From assembly GCF_026015985.1 (NCBI RefSeq), contig NZ_CP110389.1, positions 5,860,001-5,924,000 of the forward strand: a DNA stretch of 64,000 bases, given 5' to 3'. A model generated the notes under the pieces. The model did not search any database, was not told where the DNA came from, and was given only the letters and a program-made list of their open reading frames with translations. Of this stretch, positions 17,763-27,116 are shown piece after piece. How positions within the stretch are numbered: position 1 is the first letter of the stretch; each line of letters starts with the position of its first letter. The DNA is from Rhodopseudomonas sp. P2A-2r (GTDB lineage: Bacteria > Pseudomonadota > Alphaproteobacteria > Rhizobiales > Xanthobacteraceae). The position numbers and the translations under genes were made by a program.

Positions 17763-19646
17763 CTAGGGCGTAATGACGTGCGCGTCCTCCGCGCCCGCAT
17801 AGATGGCCTCGATCAAGGCGGCGCGATGCTCCAGCACCTTGCGCTGGTTGACCGAGCCCTTGTCTGTGATCTCGCCGACATCGATGGACAGCGGCGTGTC
17901 GAGCAGTACCGCGCGGGTGATGCGCGTCGAGGAACCCGTCGAGCCGGCCAGAAATGCCTGCAGCCGCTCGCGGAATGCGGCGCGGACCAAGGGATCGGCC
18001 GCGGTCGCCTTGAGGTCGTCGAGCGGCAACGTGGGATTGATCAGTCGGCACCCATCGAGATCGAGCACCACCAGCGCCGACAGTTCGTCGCGATTGATGC
18101 CGGCGATCACCACGTCACGCACCAGAGGCGCGCAGGTGGCGATGAAGCGCGCGCGCAGCGGGCCGACGCTGACCCAGGTGCCGCTGCCGAGCTTGAAATC
18201 CTCGGAGATGCGGCCGTCGAAATCGAACCCGGCGGACAGGTCGTCGGGATCGACCGGCTTCAGCGCGTCGCCGAAGATATAGTAGCCTTCCTCGTCGAAC
18301 GCCTTCGCGGTCAATTCCGGTTCGCGCCAGTAGCCCGGCGTGACGTTCGGGCCCTTGGCGCGGACTTCCAGCTTGCCGTTGTTGGGCACCAGTTTGGCTT
18401 CGTTGCCGGGCACCGGAAGGCCGACATGGCCGGAGCGGCTGGTCAGCGGCGTCACGCACATGAAGAACGGCGCGGTCTCGGTGGCGCCGAGCCCCGTCAG
18501 CATCGGCACGCGAACGCCGGTCTGCTGCACCGACAGTTCGTCGAGGCTATTCCACACGAACGGCGACAGGCCGGCGCCGCTGAAGAACATCGCATGCAGC
18601 CGGTGGAAGAACTTCTCCCGCAGTTCGGCGTCGTCGCGCAGATAGGGCAACAGCGATTCGTAGCCCTTCGGCACGTTGAAATAGACCGTCGGCGAGATCT
18701 CGCGGAGATTCCGGATGGTGGCCGCGATGCCTGCCGGCGTCGGCTTGCCGTCGTCGAGATACATCGAGCCGCCGTTGAACAGCGTCAGCCCGACGTTGTG
18801 GTTGCCGCCAAAGGTGTGATTCCACGGCAGCCAGTCGATGATGACAGGCGGCTCGTCCTTCAGAAAGGCCAGCGTGTCGCGCAGCATGATCTGGTTGGCG
18901 CACAGCATGCGCTGGGTGTTGATCACCGCTTTCGGGTTGCCGGTCGAACCCGAGGTCAGCAGGAATTTGGCGATGCTGTCGGGGCCGATGGCCTCATGGA
19001 CTGCATCGAGATCAGCGGTCACCGGCGTCGCCAGCAGGTCGGCCAGCAAGGTGACGCGGCGGTCCGGCAGCGTGCCGAATGACATCACCACCTCGACATC
19101 AGCAGGCACGTTGGCGTGGATCGCACCGGCAAAAGCATCGGCGTCGTCGACGAACACCATGCCGGGCGTCAGCAGCTTCATCAGGTAGGACAGCTTGCCG
19201 TAGTCCTTGGAGACCAGCGAATAAGCTGGCGACACCGGGACATAGGGAATGCCGGCGTAGAGCGCGCCGAAGGCCAGCAAAGCGTGATCCACCGAATTGC
19301 CGGACAGGATCACGATCGGCCGGTCGGCGGACAGGCCGCGCGTCAGCAGCGCCGAAGCGATGTGGCGCGTGGTCTGCAGCATCTCCGCATAGCGTACCTC
19401 GCGCCAGCCCCCGGACGCGTTGCGTTCGGCCATGAAAACACGGTCGGGCGCCTCCTTGGCCCAATGATGCAGATAGTCCGTGAGGCGCGTCGGGTAGTCG
19501 CCGATCGGATTGGTCGGCCGCAGATAGATGGTGCCGTCGTCCCGACGTTCGACGGTAACCGTGGTGTCGCCGAACGAAATCTGGCGCAGCGGATGCGCCG
19601 AGCCGGCTCGTGTCGTCTGATCGCGCATTTCGGCTGTTGCAGACAT
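17763..19646 (-). CDS. Feruloyl-CoA synthase-like acyl-CoA ligase
   Basis: This is an adenylate-forming enzyme of 627 residues in the feruloyl-CoA synthase subgroup. P-loop LLTSGSTGNPKAVINT, motif DWLPWNHTFGGN, GLGATETAPF and the adenylate-binding DGRISEDFKLGSGTWVS are all present. The reaction activates a (hydroxy)cinnamate or phenylpropanoid acid with ATP and CoA. The substrate is inferred from the subgroup and from the neighbouring pobA, crotonase and uptake genes. A half operator GTTATATTTT lies 18 bases upstream of the start. The paralog at 36652-38525 is frameshifted, so this is the only intact copy in the window. Confidence 0.85.
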   Translation of the reverse strand: MSATAEMRDQTTRAGSAHPLRQISFGDTTVTVERRDDGTIYLRPTNPIGDYPTRLTDYLHHWAKEAPDRVFMAERNASGGWREVRYAEMLQTTRHIASALLTRGLSADRPIVILSGNSVDHALLAFGALYAGIPYVPVSPAYSLVSKDYGKLSYLMKLLTPGMVFVDDADAFAGAIHANVPADVEVVMSFGTLPDRRVTLLADLLATPVTADLDAVHEAIGPDSIAKFLLTSGSTGNPKAVINTQRMLCANQIMLRDTLAFLKDEPPVIIDWLPWNHTFGGNHNVGLTLFNGGSMYLDDGKPTPAGIAATIRNLREISPTVYFNVPKGYESLLPYLRDDAELREKFFHRLHAMFFSGAGLSPFVWNSLDELSVQQTGVRVPMLTGLGATETAPFFMCVTPLTSRSGHVGLPVPGNEAKLVPNNGKLEVRAKGPNVTPGYWREPELTAKAFDEEGYYIFGDALKPVDPDDLSAGFDFDGRISEDFKLGSGTWVSVGPLRARFIATCAPLVRDVVIAGINRDELSALVVLDLDGCRLINPTLPLDDLKATAADPLVRAAFRERLQAFLAGSTGSSTRITRAVLLDTPLSIDVGEITDKGSVNQRKVLEHRAALIEAIYAGAEDAHVITP

Positions 19647-19663
19647 TGTTTGTTTCGACCCTG

Positions 19664-19678
19664 GTTATATTTTTTCGT
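19664..19678. promoter_or_regulatory. Possible degenerate MarR half-operator D
   Basis: GTTATATTTT at 19664-19673 is identical to the first ten bases of the perfect operator at 20505-20519, but the second half-site is lost (TTTCGT). It lies between the crotonase stop and the ligase start. Confidence 0.3.
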
Positions 19679-19687
19679 AGTCCGTCG

Positions 19688-20479
19688 TCAGGTGGGCTGT
19701 ACCTTTGCCGCCTTTCGATCGAGAAAATCCTGGATCCGCCGCTTGGCCTCCTTGTCGCTCTGCGCCACCCCGGCCATCAGCGATTCCAGCAACAGCCCGG
19801 TCTGCGGACTGGCGTCGGCGATCAGCGGCAGCGCCTGCAGCACCGCGAAATTGGTCATCGGCGCATTCTGCGCCACGCGCTCGGCAAGCTCCATCGCCTT
19901 GTCGAAGGCGCCGCCCTCAGCGGTGAGATATTGCGCGAAGCCGTGCTGGACGCCTTCGGCGGCCGGGTAAATCCGCCCGGTCAGCATCATGTCGGCCATC
20001 CGCGCCACACCGATCAGACGCGGCAGGCGGACTGACCCACCGCCGCCCACAAAGATGCCGCGGCTGCCCTCCGGCAGCGCGAAATAGGCCGAAGGCTCGG
20101 CGACGCGGATATGCGCCGCGCAGGCCAGCTCGAGCCCGCCGCCGATCACCGCGCCCCGCATCGCGGCGATCACCGGCACGCGGCAATATTGCACGCGGTC
20201 GAACGCCCGGTGCCAGCTCCGCGAATGCAACATGCCTTCGCTGGCATCGCGCTCGGAGAGTTCGGACAGATCGAGGCCAGCGCAGAAATGCTCACCGATG
20301 CCGTGCACCACCACGGCCCCGATATCATCCGGCAAATCGGTAAAACACTTCTCGATTTCGAGGATGATGGAATCGTTCAGCGCGTTGCGCTTAGCCGGTC
20401 GGTTCAGGCCCACAGTCAGCACCCGACCGACGGTCTGGATGGTTAGCAAAGAGGCTGCGATGGGAGTGGCGTCGACCAT
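19688..20479 (-). CDS. Crotonase-family enoyl-CoA hydratase
   Basis: The 263-residue crotonase has the first oxyanion segment HGIGEHFCAGLDLSEL and the second oxyanion/active-site stretch RGAVIGGGLELACAAHIRVAEPSAYFALPE. The Glu of FALPE corresponds to one catalytic glutamate of hydratases. With the ligase and the SDR it could hydrate a cinnamoyl-CoA, either for side-chain beta-oxidation or, if it is a hydratase/lyase, to give hydroxybenzaldehyde. Sequence alone does not decide between these. It is the first gene of the minus-strand operon and has a perfect operator 26 bases upstream of its ATG. Confidence 0.85.
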   Translation of the reverse strand: MVDATPIAASLLTIQTVGRVLTVGLNRPAKRNALNDSIILEIEKCFTDLPDDIGAVVVHGIGEHFCAGLDLSELSERDASEGMLHSRSWHRAFDRVQYCRVPVIAAMRGAVIGGGLELACAAHIRVAEPSAYFALPEGSRGIFVGGGGSVRLPRLIGVARMADMMLTGRIYPAAEGVQHGFAQYLTAEGGAFDKAMELAERVAQNAPMTNFAVLQALPLIADASPQTGLLLESLMAGVAQSDKEAKRRIQDFLDRKAAKVQPT

Positions 20480-20504
20480 GGCACAATATGTCCTAGTGAG
20501 AATA

Positions 20505-20519
20505 GTTATATTTTATAAC
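20505..20519. promoter_or_regulatory. Putative MarR operator B, perfect GTTATA-TTT-TATAAC
   Basis: This is an exact 6-3-6 inverted repeat immediately upstream of the crotonase gene (start 20479). It is the best copy of the element found also at 10449-10463 and 24189-24203. Confidence 0.7.
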
Positions 20520-20592
20520 GATTGGCGCGTGAGTCAATCTTGCACTGCGGTATGCGATGTTTCGCGCATGGGAGAGGGAAGAAAGACCGCTT

Positions 20593-21060
20593 CTACAACA
20601 CCTGATGAACGTCGATCACCACGCGATCGGGATGCCTTGTGCCGACACCGATAAACAGGTGCTGCATCAGCCAGCGGTATTGCGCGCTGCCGGTCTCGAA
20701 CTTCGGCACCGAACGGAAATAGATCAGCGCGGGATCGACGGCCTCGCCGCGGGCGATGCGGTCCAGCGCTTCCTTCGGCCCGAAGCGGACGCCGACGTTC
20801 TCGATGTAGATCACCGCGCCATCGTCCATCTCGAACGCGTAATTTGCCACGACCTCGGTAAAACCGTCCGGCCGGATGGTCTGATAATCCGCGCCGACCG
20901 GATAGATGGTGCCGGACATCCCCTCGCCGCTCACCGAACCGCCGAGGATCGGAATGATACGGCGGATGCCATGGCCGAGATCGCCGGCGACGATCGGCGC
21001 GCCGATCTTGATCGTCAGGGTGAAGACGTACTTTGTCGCAAGCGCGGGTGTCATGGTCAT
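20593..21060 (-). CDS. DUF3237 family protein
   Basis: The 155-residue protein matches the DUF3237 pattern. It has an early IGAPIVAGDLGHGIRRIIPILGG segment, then GTIYPVGADYQTIRPDG, and the near-C-terminal FRSVPKFETGSAQYRWL. Proteins of this family are small lipocalin-like barrels of unknown biochemical role, often beside aromatic or CoA-thioester catabolic genes. The ATG at 21060 overlaps the stop of the TRAP large permease (ATGA), so it is translationally coupled to the transporter. That hints at a role linked to the transported substrate. A second ATG two codons downstream is an alternative start. Confidence 0.8.
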   Translation of the reverse strand: MTMTPALATKYVFTLTIKIGAPIVAGDLGHGIRRIIPILGGSVSGEGMSGTIYPVGADYQTIRPDGFTEVVANYAFEMDDGAVIYIENVGVRFGPKEALDRIARGEAVDPALIYFRSVPKFETGSAQYRWLMQHLFIGVGTRHPDRVVIDVHQVL

Positions 21061-22367
21061 CCGATCATCCGCGTCGGCAGCCAGGTGGCGATCAGCGGGA
21101 ACAGGATCAGCAGCACCAACCGGATCAGGTCGGTGACCACGAAGGGCAGTACGCCCTTGAAGATGGTGGACATGGTGACGTCCTTGATCACGCTCTTGAT
21201 GACGAACACATTCATGCCGACCGGCGGATGAATCAGGCCGAGTTCGACAGTCATGACGATGACGATGCCGAACCAGATCGGGTCGAAGCCCAGCGCCATC
21301 ACCACTGGGAACACGATCGGCACGGTGAGGATCACCATGGCCATGGCATCCATCAGGCAGCCGAGCACCAGATACATCAGCAGGATCAGCGCCAGCACGC
21401 CGTAGGGACCGATGCCCAGCCCGGTGAGAAACTCGGTGACGTGCTGCGGGGTCTGGGTGATTGTGAGGAAATAGCCGAAGCACAGCGCGCCGATCAGCAC
21501 AGTGAAGACGGCAGCCGCCGTCCGAGTCGCCTGCAGCAGCGATTGCAGAATGCCCTCGCGGTTCAGCTTGCCGCGGAGCACGCCGATCAGGAACGCGCCG
21601 ACCGCACCGACCGCGCCGGCTTCCGTCGGAATGAAGAAGCCGCCATACAGGCCGCCGATCACGAAGATGAACAGCAACAACGGCGACCACACGTCGCGGA
21701 TCGCCAGCGCCCGGTCGCGCCACGAGGCCTTCGGTCCGGCTGGCAGGAAGTCCGGCTTGACCACGCCGATGATGAAGATGGTGATCATGTGCATGACGAT
21801 TGCCAGCAGGCCGGGCACGATGCCGGCAATGAACAGCTTGCCGATGTCCTGCTGGGTGATGATGCCGTAGACGGCGAGCACCGTGGATGGCGGCAGCATG
21901 GCGCCGAGCGTGCCGCCGACCGCGATGACGCCGGTGGCAAAGCTCTGTGGATATTTGAAGCGCCGCATCTCCGGATAGGCGACGGCGGAGAACGTTGCGG
22001 CGGTCGCCACCGAAGATCCCGAGATCGCGGCGAAGCCGCCGCAGGCGGCGATGGTGGCGATGCCCAGCCCGCCCTTCCAGTGGCCGACAAAAGTGTTGGC
22101 GGCGCGAAACAACTCGCGGCTGATGCCGGACACCGAGACGAAGGCGCCCATCAGCAGAAACATCGGGATGACGCCGAACGAATAGTCCGTCACCGTCCGC
22201 ATGGTGGTCTGGCCGACCAGTTTCAGCGCCGGCGCGAAGCCGGTGAGATAGCCGAATCCGGTGATGCCGACTAGGCCCATGGCCATGCCGACCGGCACCC
22301 GCAGCAGCATCAGGACGAACAGGCTGACGAACCCGATCAGGGCGACCGCTTCATTGCTCAATTCCAT
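21057..22367 (-). CDS. dctM: TRAP transporter large permease (DctM family)
   Basis: This is a 436-residue, very hydrophobic protein with about 12 helices. It contains the DctM features LRVPVGMAMGLVGITG near the N-terminus, PMFLLMGAFVSVSG, SGSSVATAATFSAVAYPEM and GTLGAMLPPSTVLAVYG. It imports an organic acid using an ion gradient, together with the small permease and the periplasmic receptor encoded next to it. The DctQ gene ends 5 bases upstream of its start. The gene set dctP-dctQ-dctM-DUF3237 forms one minus-strand operon starting at operator C. An aromatic acid is the likely cargo from context. Confidence 0.92.
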   Translation of the reverse strand: MELSNEAVALIGFVSLFVLMLLRVPVGMAMGLVGITGFGYLTGFAPALKLVGQTTMRTVTDYSFGVIPMFLLMGAFVSVSGISRELFRAANTFVGHWKGGLGIATIAACGGFAAISGSSVATAATFSAVAYPEMRRFKYPQSFATGVIAVGGTLGAMLPPSTVLAVYGIITQQDIGKLFIAGIVPGLLAIVMHMITIFIIGVVKPDFLPAGPKASWRDRALAIRDVWSPLLLFIFVIGGLYGGFFIPTEAGAVGAVGAFLIGVLRGKLNREGILQSLLQATRTAAAVFTVLIGALCFGYFLTITQTPQHVTEFLTGLGIGPYGVLALILLMYLVLGCLMDAMAMVILTVPIVFPVVMALGFDPIWFGIVIVMTVELGLIHPPVGMNVFVIKSVIKDVTMSTIFKGVLPFVVTDLIRLVLLILFPLIATWLPTRMIG

Positions 22368-22372
22368 GGCGG

Positions 22373-22870
22373 CTACTCTGCGGTCTTGATTTTGGGTTCA
22401 TGCATCTGCTCGGGATGCATGATGAGCCTGTAGGTGCGGATGGCGATCAGCAGCACGGCGGAGACGTCGCCGACCCACGACACCAGGAAGAACGGCCACA
22501 CCGGCAGCTGCAGGTCCATGGTGACAAGGTTGCTGCGCCAGGTATCCGCCACCTTGTCGAACAAAGTGTAGGTCTGCACCGTCACCACGAACAGCAGCAC
22601 CAGCGTGGCGAAGATGTCGATCCAGCGCTGGTATTTCGGCGTGGCGTTGGCCCACACCAAATCGACGGTGATGTGCGAGCCGCGATAGCTGGTGGCGGCA
22701 ATGCCCCAGAAGATCAGGATGCCGAGCATGAACTGTCCGACATTGTAATAGTCGGGAATCGTCACCGCGAAGAATTTTCGCATGAAGACGGCGACGAAGG
22801 TGTTGAGCGCGACGATACCGACGAAGAACGCGGCGATCCATTCGATGGAATCGATGAAGCGATCCATCAC
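22373..22870 (-). CDS. dctQ: TRAP transporter small permease (DctQ family)
   Basis: The protein has 165 residues with four predicted helices. The family motif region GILIFWGIAATSYRGSHITVDLVW matches DctQ proteins. It pairs with the DctM subunit encoded just downstream. The start could be the first or second of two adjacent ATG codons. It is separated from dctP by a 247-base spacer that holds two strong hairpins, so expression of dctQ-dctM may be lower than that of the receptor. Confidence 0.9.
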   Translation of the reverse strand: MMDRFIDSIEWIAAFFVGIVALNTFVAVFMRKFFAVTIPDYYNVGQFMLGILIFWGIAATSYRGSHITVDLVWANATPKYQRWIDIFATLVLLFVVTVQTYTLFDKVADTWRSNLVTMDLQLPVWPFFLVSWVGDVSAVLLIAIRTYRLIMHPEQMHEPKIKTAE

Positions 22871-22956
22871 GTCTTTTTCGGTGGAGGTGGCAGCGACAGC
22901 GCGCCGTCGGGAGAGACTTCGGGGATGGTGGTCATGAAAACTCGCAGACTAACGGC

Positions 22957-23110
22957 TCCCTCTCCCCGTTCTTACGGGGAGAGGGTCGGGGTGAGGGGCA
23001 ATCGCGCGGCATGGTGCTCATGATGGGGCAGTGTGTGGCTTCGCCCCTCAACCGGCACCCACGCGCAAGCGCGTGAAAGCCGACCTCTCCCCGCAAGAGC
23101 GGGGAGAGGT
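22957..23110. repeat. Palindromic intergenic repeat, family 1 (CTCTCCCC type)
   Basis: Two hairpins bracket the element: CCTCTCCCC...GGGGAGAGG at the left and CCTCTCCCCGCAAGAGCGGGGAGAGG at the right. Related elements occur at 31791, 39454, 42529 and, as a CCCTCCCC variant, 44313. It separates dctP from dctQ within an apparent operon. Confidence 0.75.
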
Positions 23111-23117
23111 TAAGAAC

Positions 23118-24128
23118 TTACAATCCCGCGTCGTATTTCTTCAGCGCAGCCTTGAGATCCGCGTCGACCTTGTCGGCGTCGCCGCCGGCCTTCTTGACCT
23201 GCGCGGCCCAGCTGGCGTGCAGCGGCTCGACGCCCTTCTTCCATTCGGCCAGCTGTTCCGGCGTCAGCTTGTAGACCTCATGACCTTCCAGCGCCTTCAT
23301 CTTGGTGCGGCCGTTAGCCTCGAAGTCGGTCCAGGGATCGGTGACCTTGGATGCCCATTCCGGCGTGCAGTGATCATCGATGATCTTCTTCTGGCCGTCC
23401 GACATGGAATTGTATTTGGCCAGATTGATGTTGTAGGTGAACACCGTGGTGTAGAGCGGCGTATCGATGTGATACTTAACCACCTTGTCGATGCCGAACA
23501 GGAAGATCGACCCCCACGGGAACGCGATTTCGTCGGCGACGCCGCGCTCGATGGCGTCGCGGGATTCCGGCGCCGAGGCCTGCACGTTGGTGCCGCCGAA
23601 CAGCTTGACCATCTCGCCGATGGTGCTCTGCGCCGGGCGGACCTTCACGCCATTGAGATCGGACGGCACAACGATCTTCTTCTTGCCGTGCAGGGTGCCG
23701 GGATCATGGATGAAGGCGAAGCACAGCTTGGTGTCCTTCATCTCGGTCGGGGCGTATTTGTGATACCATTCGTTGAGCGCCAGCGTCCCCTTCTTGGCGT
23801 CGGAGAACACGAACGGCAGCTGGCCGGCAGCCACGATCGGGAAGCGGCCGGGCTGGTAGCCGGGATTGACGTAGGTGATGTCGGCGATGCCGTCGCGCGC
23901 CATGTCGTAATGGTCGAACGCCTTGCCGAGCTGTTCGGAGGGAAACACCGACATCTTGATGGTGCCGCCGGAGACCTTTTCGATGTCGGCAGCCCATGCC
24001 TGCGTGGCCGGCACCAGCGGATGCGCCGGCGGCACCCACAGCGACACCTTCATGTTGACGGTCTTGTCCTGCGCGAGCGCGGGCGTCACGCTGGCCGCAA
24101 CCAGCAACGCCAGAATGGCTTTCCTCAT
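23118..24128 (-). CDS. dctP: TRAP transporter periplasmic substrate-binding protein (DctP family)
   Basis: The receptor has 336 residues with a signal peptide (MRKAILALLVAASVTPALAQ). Its two-domain body carries the DctP features VSGGTIKMSVFPSEQLGKAFDHYDMARDG and the substrate carboxylate-binding Arg region (LNGVKVRPAQ). It captures an organic acid in the periplasm for the DctQM permease. An alternative start two codons upstream (24134) is equally close to the GGGGAGA ribosome site. The gene is divergent from pobA with an operator between them, so uptake and ring hydroxylation would be induced together. Confidence 0.9.
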   Translation of the reverse strand: MRKAILALLVAASVTPALAQDKTVNMKVSLWVPPAHPLVPATQAWAADIEKVSGGTIKMSVFPSEQLGKAFDHYDMARDGIADITYVNPGYQPGRFPIVAAGQLPFVFSDAKKGTLALNEWYHKYAPTEMKDTKLCFAFIHDPGTLHGKKKIVVPSDLNGVKVRPAQSTIGEMVKLFGGTNVQASAPESRDAIERGVADEIAFPWGSIFLFGIDKVVKYHIDTPLYTTVFTYNINLAKYNSMSDGQKKIIDDHCTPEWASKVTDPWTDFEANGRTKMKALEGHEVYKLTPEQLAEWKKGVEPLHASWAAQVKKAGGDADKVDADLKAALKKYDAGL

Positions 24129-24188
24129 TGACATCTTCTCCCCTTGGCCTTTGGACGTGGGGTCTTGAACGACCCCTTTGCGAATATT

Positions 24189-24203
24189 GTTATATGATAT
24201 AAT
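24189..24203. promoter_or_regulatory. Putative MarR operator C, GTTATA-TGA-TATAAT
   Basis: This near-perfect 6-3-6 inverted repeat lies in the divergent region between dctP (start 24128) and pobA (start 24296). It matches operators A and B in both half-sites and spacing. Confidence 0.65.
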
Positions 24204-24277
24204 TATCATTGCAAGCCGAGCCTGCAACGATCCGCGACCTCTTCACTCGCGGCGCTGCGGGCCCGACAAACCTATAA

Positions 24278-25469
<1,192 letters not shown>

Positions 25470-25476
25470 ACACAGC

Positions 25477-25528
25477 TGTCATTCCGGGGCGTGCGCAGCG
25501 CGAGCTGCGCGCGACCTTGGAATGACGA
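25477..25528. repeat. Short palindromic repeat, family 2
   Basis: This is a short copy of the ATTCCGGGG element: CTGTCATTCCGGGGCG at the left and TTGGAATGACGA at the right. It directly follows the pobA stop. Confidence 0.6.
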
Positions 25529-25634
25529 CCGATCGCAACCCGTTTGAAATCTCGTTTTAAACTTTGTTGCTCTGTCCTCGGCAGCACGATCCGGCTCATA
25601 TGGAGACAACCTCCTCCATCGCGAGCGCCACTGC

Positions 25635-26183
25635 ATGACCACCACCGACATCCCCGCTGGCTTCGAGCGCCACTTCCGTCAGAGCCCGCTGACCGATCCG
25701 TGGGAGCCGATCTATTCCAAGCGCACCGACAAGGCTGTCATCATCGGCCTGAGGCTGGCGCTGCCGCACACCAATTCGCGCGGCATGGCCCATGGCGGCT
25801 TGATCACGTCGCTGGCCGACAACGCCATGGGATTGAGTTGCGGGCATCAGCTCGGCGGCGCGACGCGACTGGTAACCGCCAGCCTGTCGGTCGACTTCAT
25901 CGGCCCGGCCAAAGTCGGGCAATGGCTGCAGGTCGAGACCGAGGTGATCAAGACCGGCCGCACGCTATGCTTCGCGCAGTGCCTGGTGATCGTCGACGGC
26001 GTGCCCTGCGCACGCGCCAGTGCCAGCTTCAGCGTGGTGCAGAAAAAGAATAACCGCATTCATTCAGCGCGCGGCTTCTTGTGCCGGCCTGCCGACCGCG
26101 CGTCGAAATGCCAGTCGGCGGTCTCCAGCGCGAGATCGATGAACGTCCGCACCTTGGCGGAAAGCAAACGCGACGTCGGATAG
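25635..26183 (+). CDS. PaaI-type hotdog thioesterase, probably run-on at the C-terminus
   Basis: The first 138 or so residues form a complete hotdog thioesterase with the active-site stretch NSRGMAHGGLITSLADNAMG (Asp in the helix) and a closing strand ARASASFSVVQ. Such enzymes hydrolyse acyl- or aryl-CoA esters. The frame then runs 44 more codons across the end of the convergent LysR gene, with sequence unlike the family. Adding one A to the A run at 26043-26047 would put a TAA at about 26051 and end the protein at 139 residues, the usual size. I therefore suspect a lost base and regard the natural end as about 26053. Confidence 0.75.
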   Translation: MTTTDIPAGFERHFRQSPLTDPWEPIYSKRTDKAVIIGLRLALPHTNSRGMAHGGLITSLADNAMGLSCGHQLGGATRLVTASLSVDFIGPAKVGQWLQVETEVIKTGRTLCFAQCLVIVDGVPCARASASFSVVQKKNNRIHSARGFLCRPADRASKCQSAVSSARSMNVRTLAESKRDVG

Positions 26184-26992
26184 ACCACGTGGATCGGCAT
26201 CGCCGGCAACTCGAAATCCGCCAGCACGACGTCCAGCCGTCCCGCCGCGATGGCGTCAGCTGCCTGATAGGCCAGCACGCTGGCGAGTCCACCGCCGTGC
26301 TCCGCGTGCCAGGTCGCGGCATCCGCCACGTTGCAGGTGAAGCGCGGCGCATGGCTGACGCGGATCTCCTTGCCGTCGACGAGGAAGCGCCATTCCGGCA
26401 CAGCCGCCGTGGCGCCGAACTGGATGGTGTCGTGGCCGGCAAGCTCGGCGGGCGCCTTCAGTTGGCCGCGCCGCGCGAGATAATCCGGCGACGCCACCAC
26501 GATGCGCCGCATGCTGCCGAGACTGCGCGTCACCAGGCTGGAATCCGGAAGATGACCGATCCTGATCGCGGCATCGACGCCGTCCTCGACCATGTTGATC
26601 ACCCGGTCTGTCAGGCGCAACTCGCCGCTGACGGAGGGATAGCGTTGCAGATAGCTCGACATCAGCGGCGTGACATGGATCCGTCCGAAACCGACCGGCG
26701 CCGACACGACCAGCCGGCCGCTCGGCAGGGTGCGCTCGGCCCGAGCGGAGCCTTCGGCCTCCTCGATATCGGCCAGGATGCGGCGAGCGCGTTCCAGATA
26801 ACGCGCGCCGACGTCGGTGAGGGTCACCGAGCGCGTGGTTCGCTGCAGCAGCCGAGCGCCGACGCGCTCTTCGAGCGCGGCGATCAGCCGGGTGACGTTG
26901 GAGGCCGACAGCCCCATTTTTCGCGCGGCGGGCGCAAAGCCCCGGAGGTCGGCAACCGCGACAAAGGCGGTCATGGCGTCGATGCGATCCAT
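26060..26992 (-). CDS. LysR-family transcriptional regulator
   Basis: The 310-residue protein has an N-terminal helix-turn-helix (AFVAVADLRGFAPAARKMGLSASNVTRLIAALE, residues 9-41) and a periplasmic-binding-like effector domain with SGRLVVSAPVGFGR. This is the subgroup with short effector domains related to DsdC/CrgA-like regulators. The divergent PNPOx-like gene starts 124 bases away and is its most likely target. No effector can be named from the sequence. Confidence 0.9.
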   Translation of the reverse strand: MDRIDAMTAFVAVADLRGFAPAARKMGLSASNVTRLIAALEERVGARLLQRTTRSVTLTDVGARYLERARRILADIEEAEGSARAERTLPSGRLVVSAPVGFGRIHVTPLMSSYLQRYPSVSGELRLTDRVINMVEDGVDAAIRIGHLPDSSLVTRSLGSMRRIVVASPDYLARRGQLKAPAELAGHDTIQFGATAAVPEWRFLVDGKEIRVSHAPRFTCNVADAATWHAEHGGGLASVLAYQAADAIAAGRLDVVLADFELPAMPIHVVYPTSRLLSAKVRTFIDLALETADWHFDARSAGRHKKPRAE

Positions 26993-27116
26993 GGCGTTAT
27001 TTCATATTCCGCAACAATGAAGTGTCAATTGCGATTATTCTCAAATTTCGTGGACGGAGCCATCTTGGGGCGTGACGAGAAATATCGCTCGCCTGAGACA
27101 TTCTTGGGAGATTCGA

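Noticed and set aside
21033..22274. 413-residue + strand ORF opposite dctM
   Set aside because: His/Asp/Gln-rich antisense translation; dctM on the other strand has full family motifs.
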